This document shows positions 63,506-64,000 of a DNA stretch of 64,000 nt, one piece after another. The stretch lies in NCBI RefSeq assembly GCF_905163445.1, contig NC_053193.1, positions 5,022,001 to 5,086,000 on the forward strand, written 5' to 3'. The position numbers and the translations under genes are program-made. The stretch's first letter is position 1, and each line of letters starts with the position of its first letter. The notes beneath the pieces are model-generated. The model was given only the letters and a program-made list of their open reading frames with translations. It made no database searches and had not been told where the DNA came from. This DNA comes from Pararge aegeria. Taxonomy: Eukaryota > Arthropoda > Insecta > Lepidoptera > Nymphalidae.

Positions 63506-64000
63506 TTTAACATACGTTCGTAAAAGTACGTAAGTTTCGTGTCCATTATCCACCGAGGCTCTTACAGCTTTGAAGATTTATTACGTTGTAATGAAAGCTA
63601 CACTATAGCTTCAGTATAGCTACGTACCTCAACTTCCCACCCGCAAGACAAATAAGCGAAGACAACCCACAGACTAATGAATGCACAGATTAGTCACGGT
63701 GTTCAATATGCAAGTATTCGGCTCACCTTCGTTCAAAAGGCTGTATTTATCATCTGCCATTTGATTTACGGGTTAAGTGAACCCGCATAGCGTCTCTTGT
63801 TTTGTTTGTTATATCGATTTTGTTATTTTATATACATAACTTTCTAAGCCTGTGTAGATTCTCGCGTACAGCTGAACCTGGAAATGGTATTTCTAAAATC
63901 AATTATAGTGCGAACTCTCTTCCTATCTTGCAATTTCCTAGCTTCGGCCACCATTCCGGGGGAACCAAATTTTTAATGGCGGAAAATAATAAAAATTTCT
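63506..64000. other. No recognisable feature
   Basis: Mixed-composition, single-copy-looking DNA to the window end. No repeat or coding signal. Confidence 0.35.

Overview
The window looks like nuclear DNA of a moth or butterfly (Lepidoptera). It is AT-rich, has no bacterial gene structure, and holds no protein-coding gene or exon that I can support. The evidence for Lepidoptera is the repeat content: tRNA-derived SINEs in many copies, RTE-type and CR1/jockey-type LINE tails with typical lepidopteran C-terminal protein remnants, Helitron-like ends, and hAT-type DNA elements. I cannot name the species or say whether this is an intron or an intergenic region. Most open frames are short readings of repeats. 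Family labels used here (SINE-A to D, Rep-E to P, MITE-H, Hel-N) are mine, made by comparing copies within the window; no database was searched.

Layout. 1-8.2 kb: scattered SINE-B and SINE-C pieces, a CR1/jockey-type LINE end on the minus strand (5868-6280), an RTE remnant (7440-7715) and a perfect hairpin (5191-5246). 8.4-9.8 kb: a hAT element with both ends, a target-site duplication and arrays of an AAGACC-like hexamer. 10-20 kb: Rep-P, dense SINEs, nested insertions around 12.5-14.8 kb, and LINE 3' ends sharing a stem-loop. 21-32 kb: a hAT MITE inside an inverted duplication (21.2-21.4 kb), more SINEs, and a head-to-head SINE pair (31.8-32.1 kb). 33-44 kb: SINEs, a Helitron-like element (34.0-34.6 kb), nested SINE/MITE (37 kb) and a TIR element split by another repeat (37.7-38.3 kb). 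44-52 kb: mostly single-copy-looking AT-rich DNA with two perfect hairpins. 52-55 kb: a diverged tandem duplication with preserved reading frame and more TIR elements. 56-64 kb: four LINE or SINE remnants, three Rep-J copies, Helitron-like ends and Rep-K.

How the parts relate. Nothing here works as a gene pathway. The visible relationships are those of transposons. SINEs carry tRNA-like A and B boxes for RNA polymerase III and must borrow LINE machinery; SINE-C and a LINE at 58.6-59.0 kb share a 3' tail. The hAT MITEs fit the 8-bp target-site rule of hAT transposases, and the one transposase remnant here keeps only the C-terminal dimerisation region. Nested insertions with clean duplications give a relative age order: SINE-C, Rep-M and an RTE LINE are older than MITE-H; the TIR element Rep-I is older than Rep-E; Rep-E is older than SINE-A.

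The best candidates for new biology are the hAT element with hexamer arrays, the MITE enclosed by inverted flank copies, the two SINE-A copies that share a 3' junction, the tandem frame-conserving unit at 52-53 kb, and several near-perfect hairpins.
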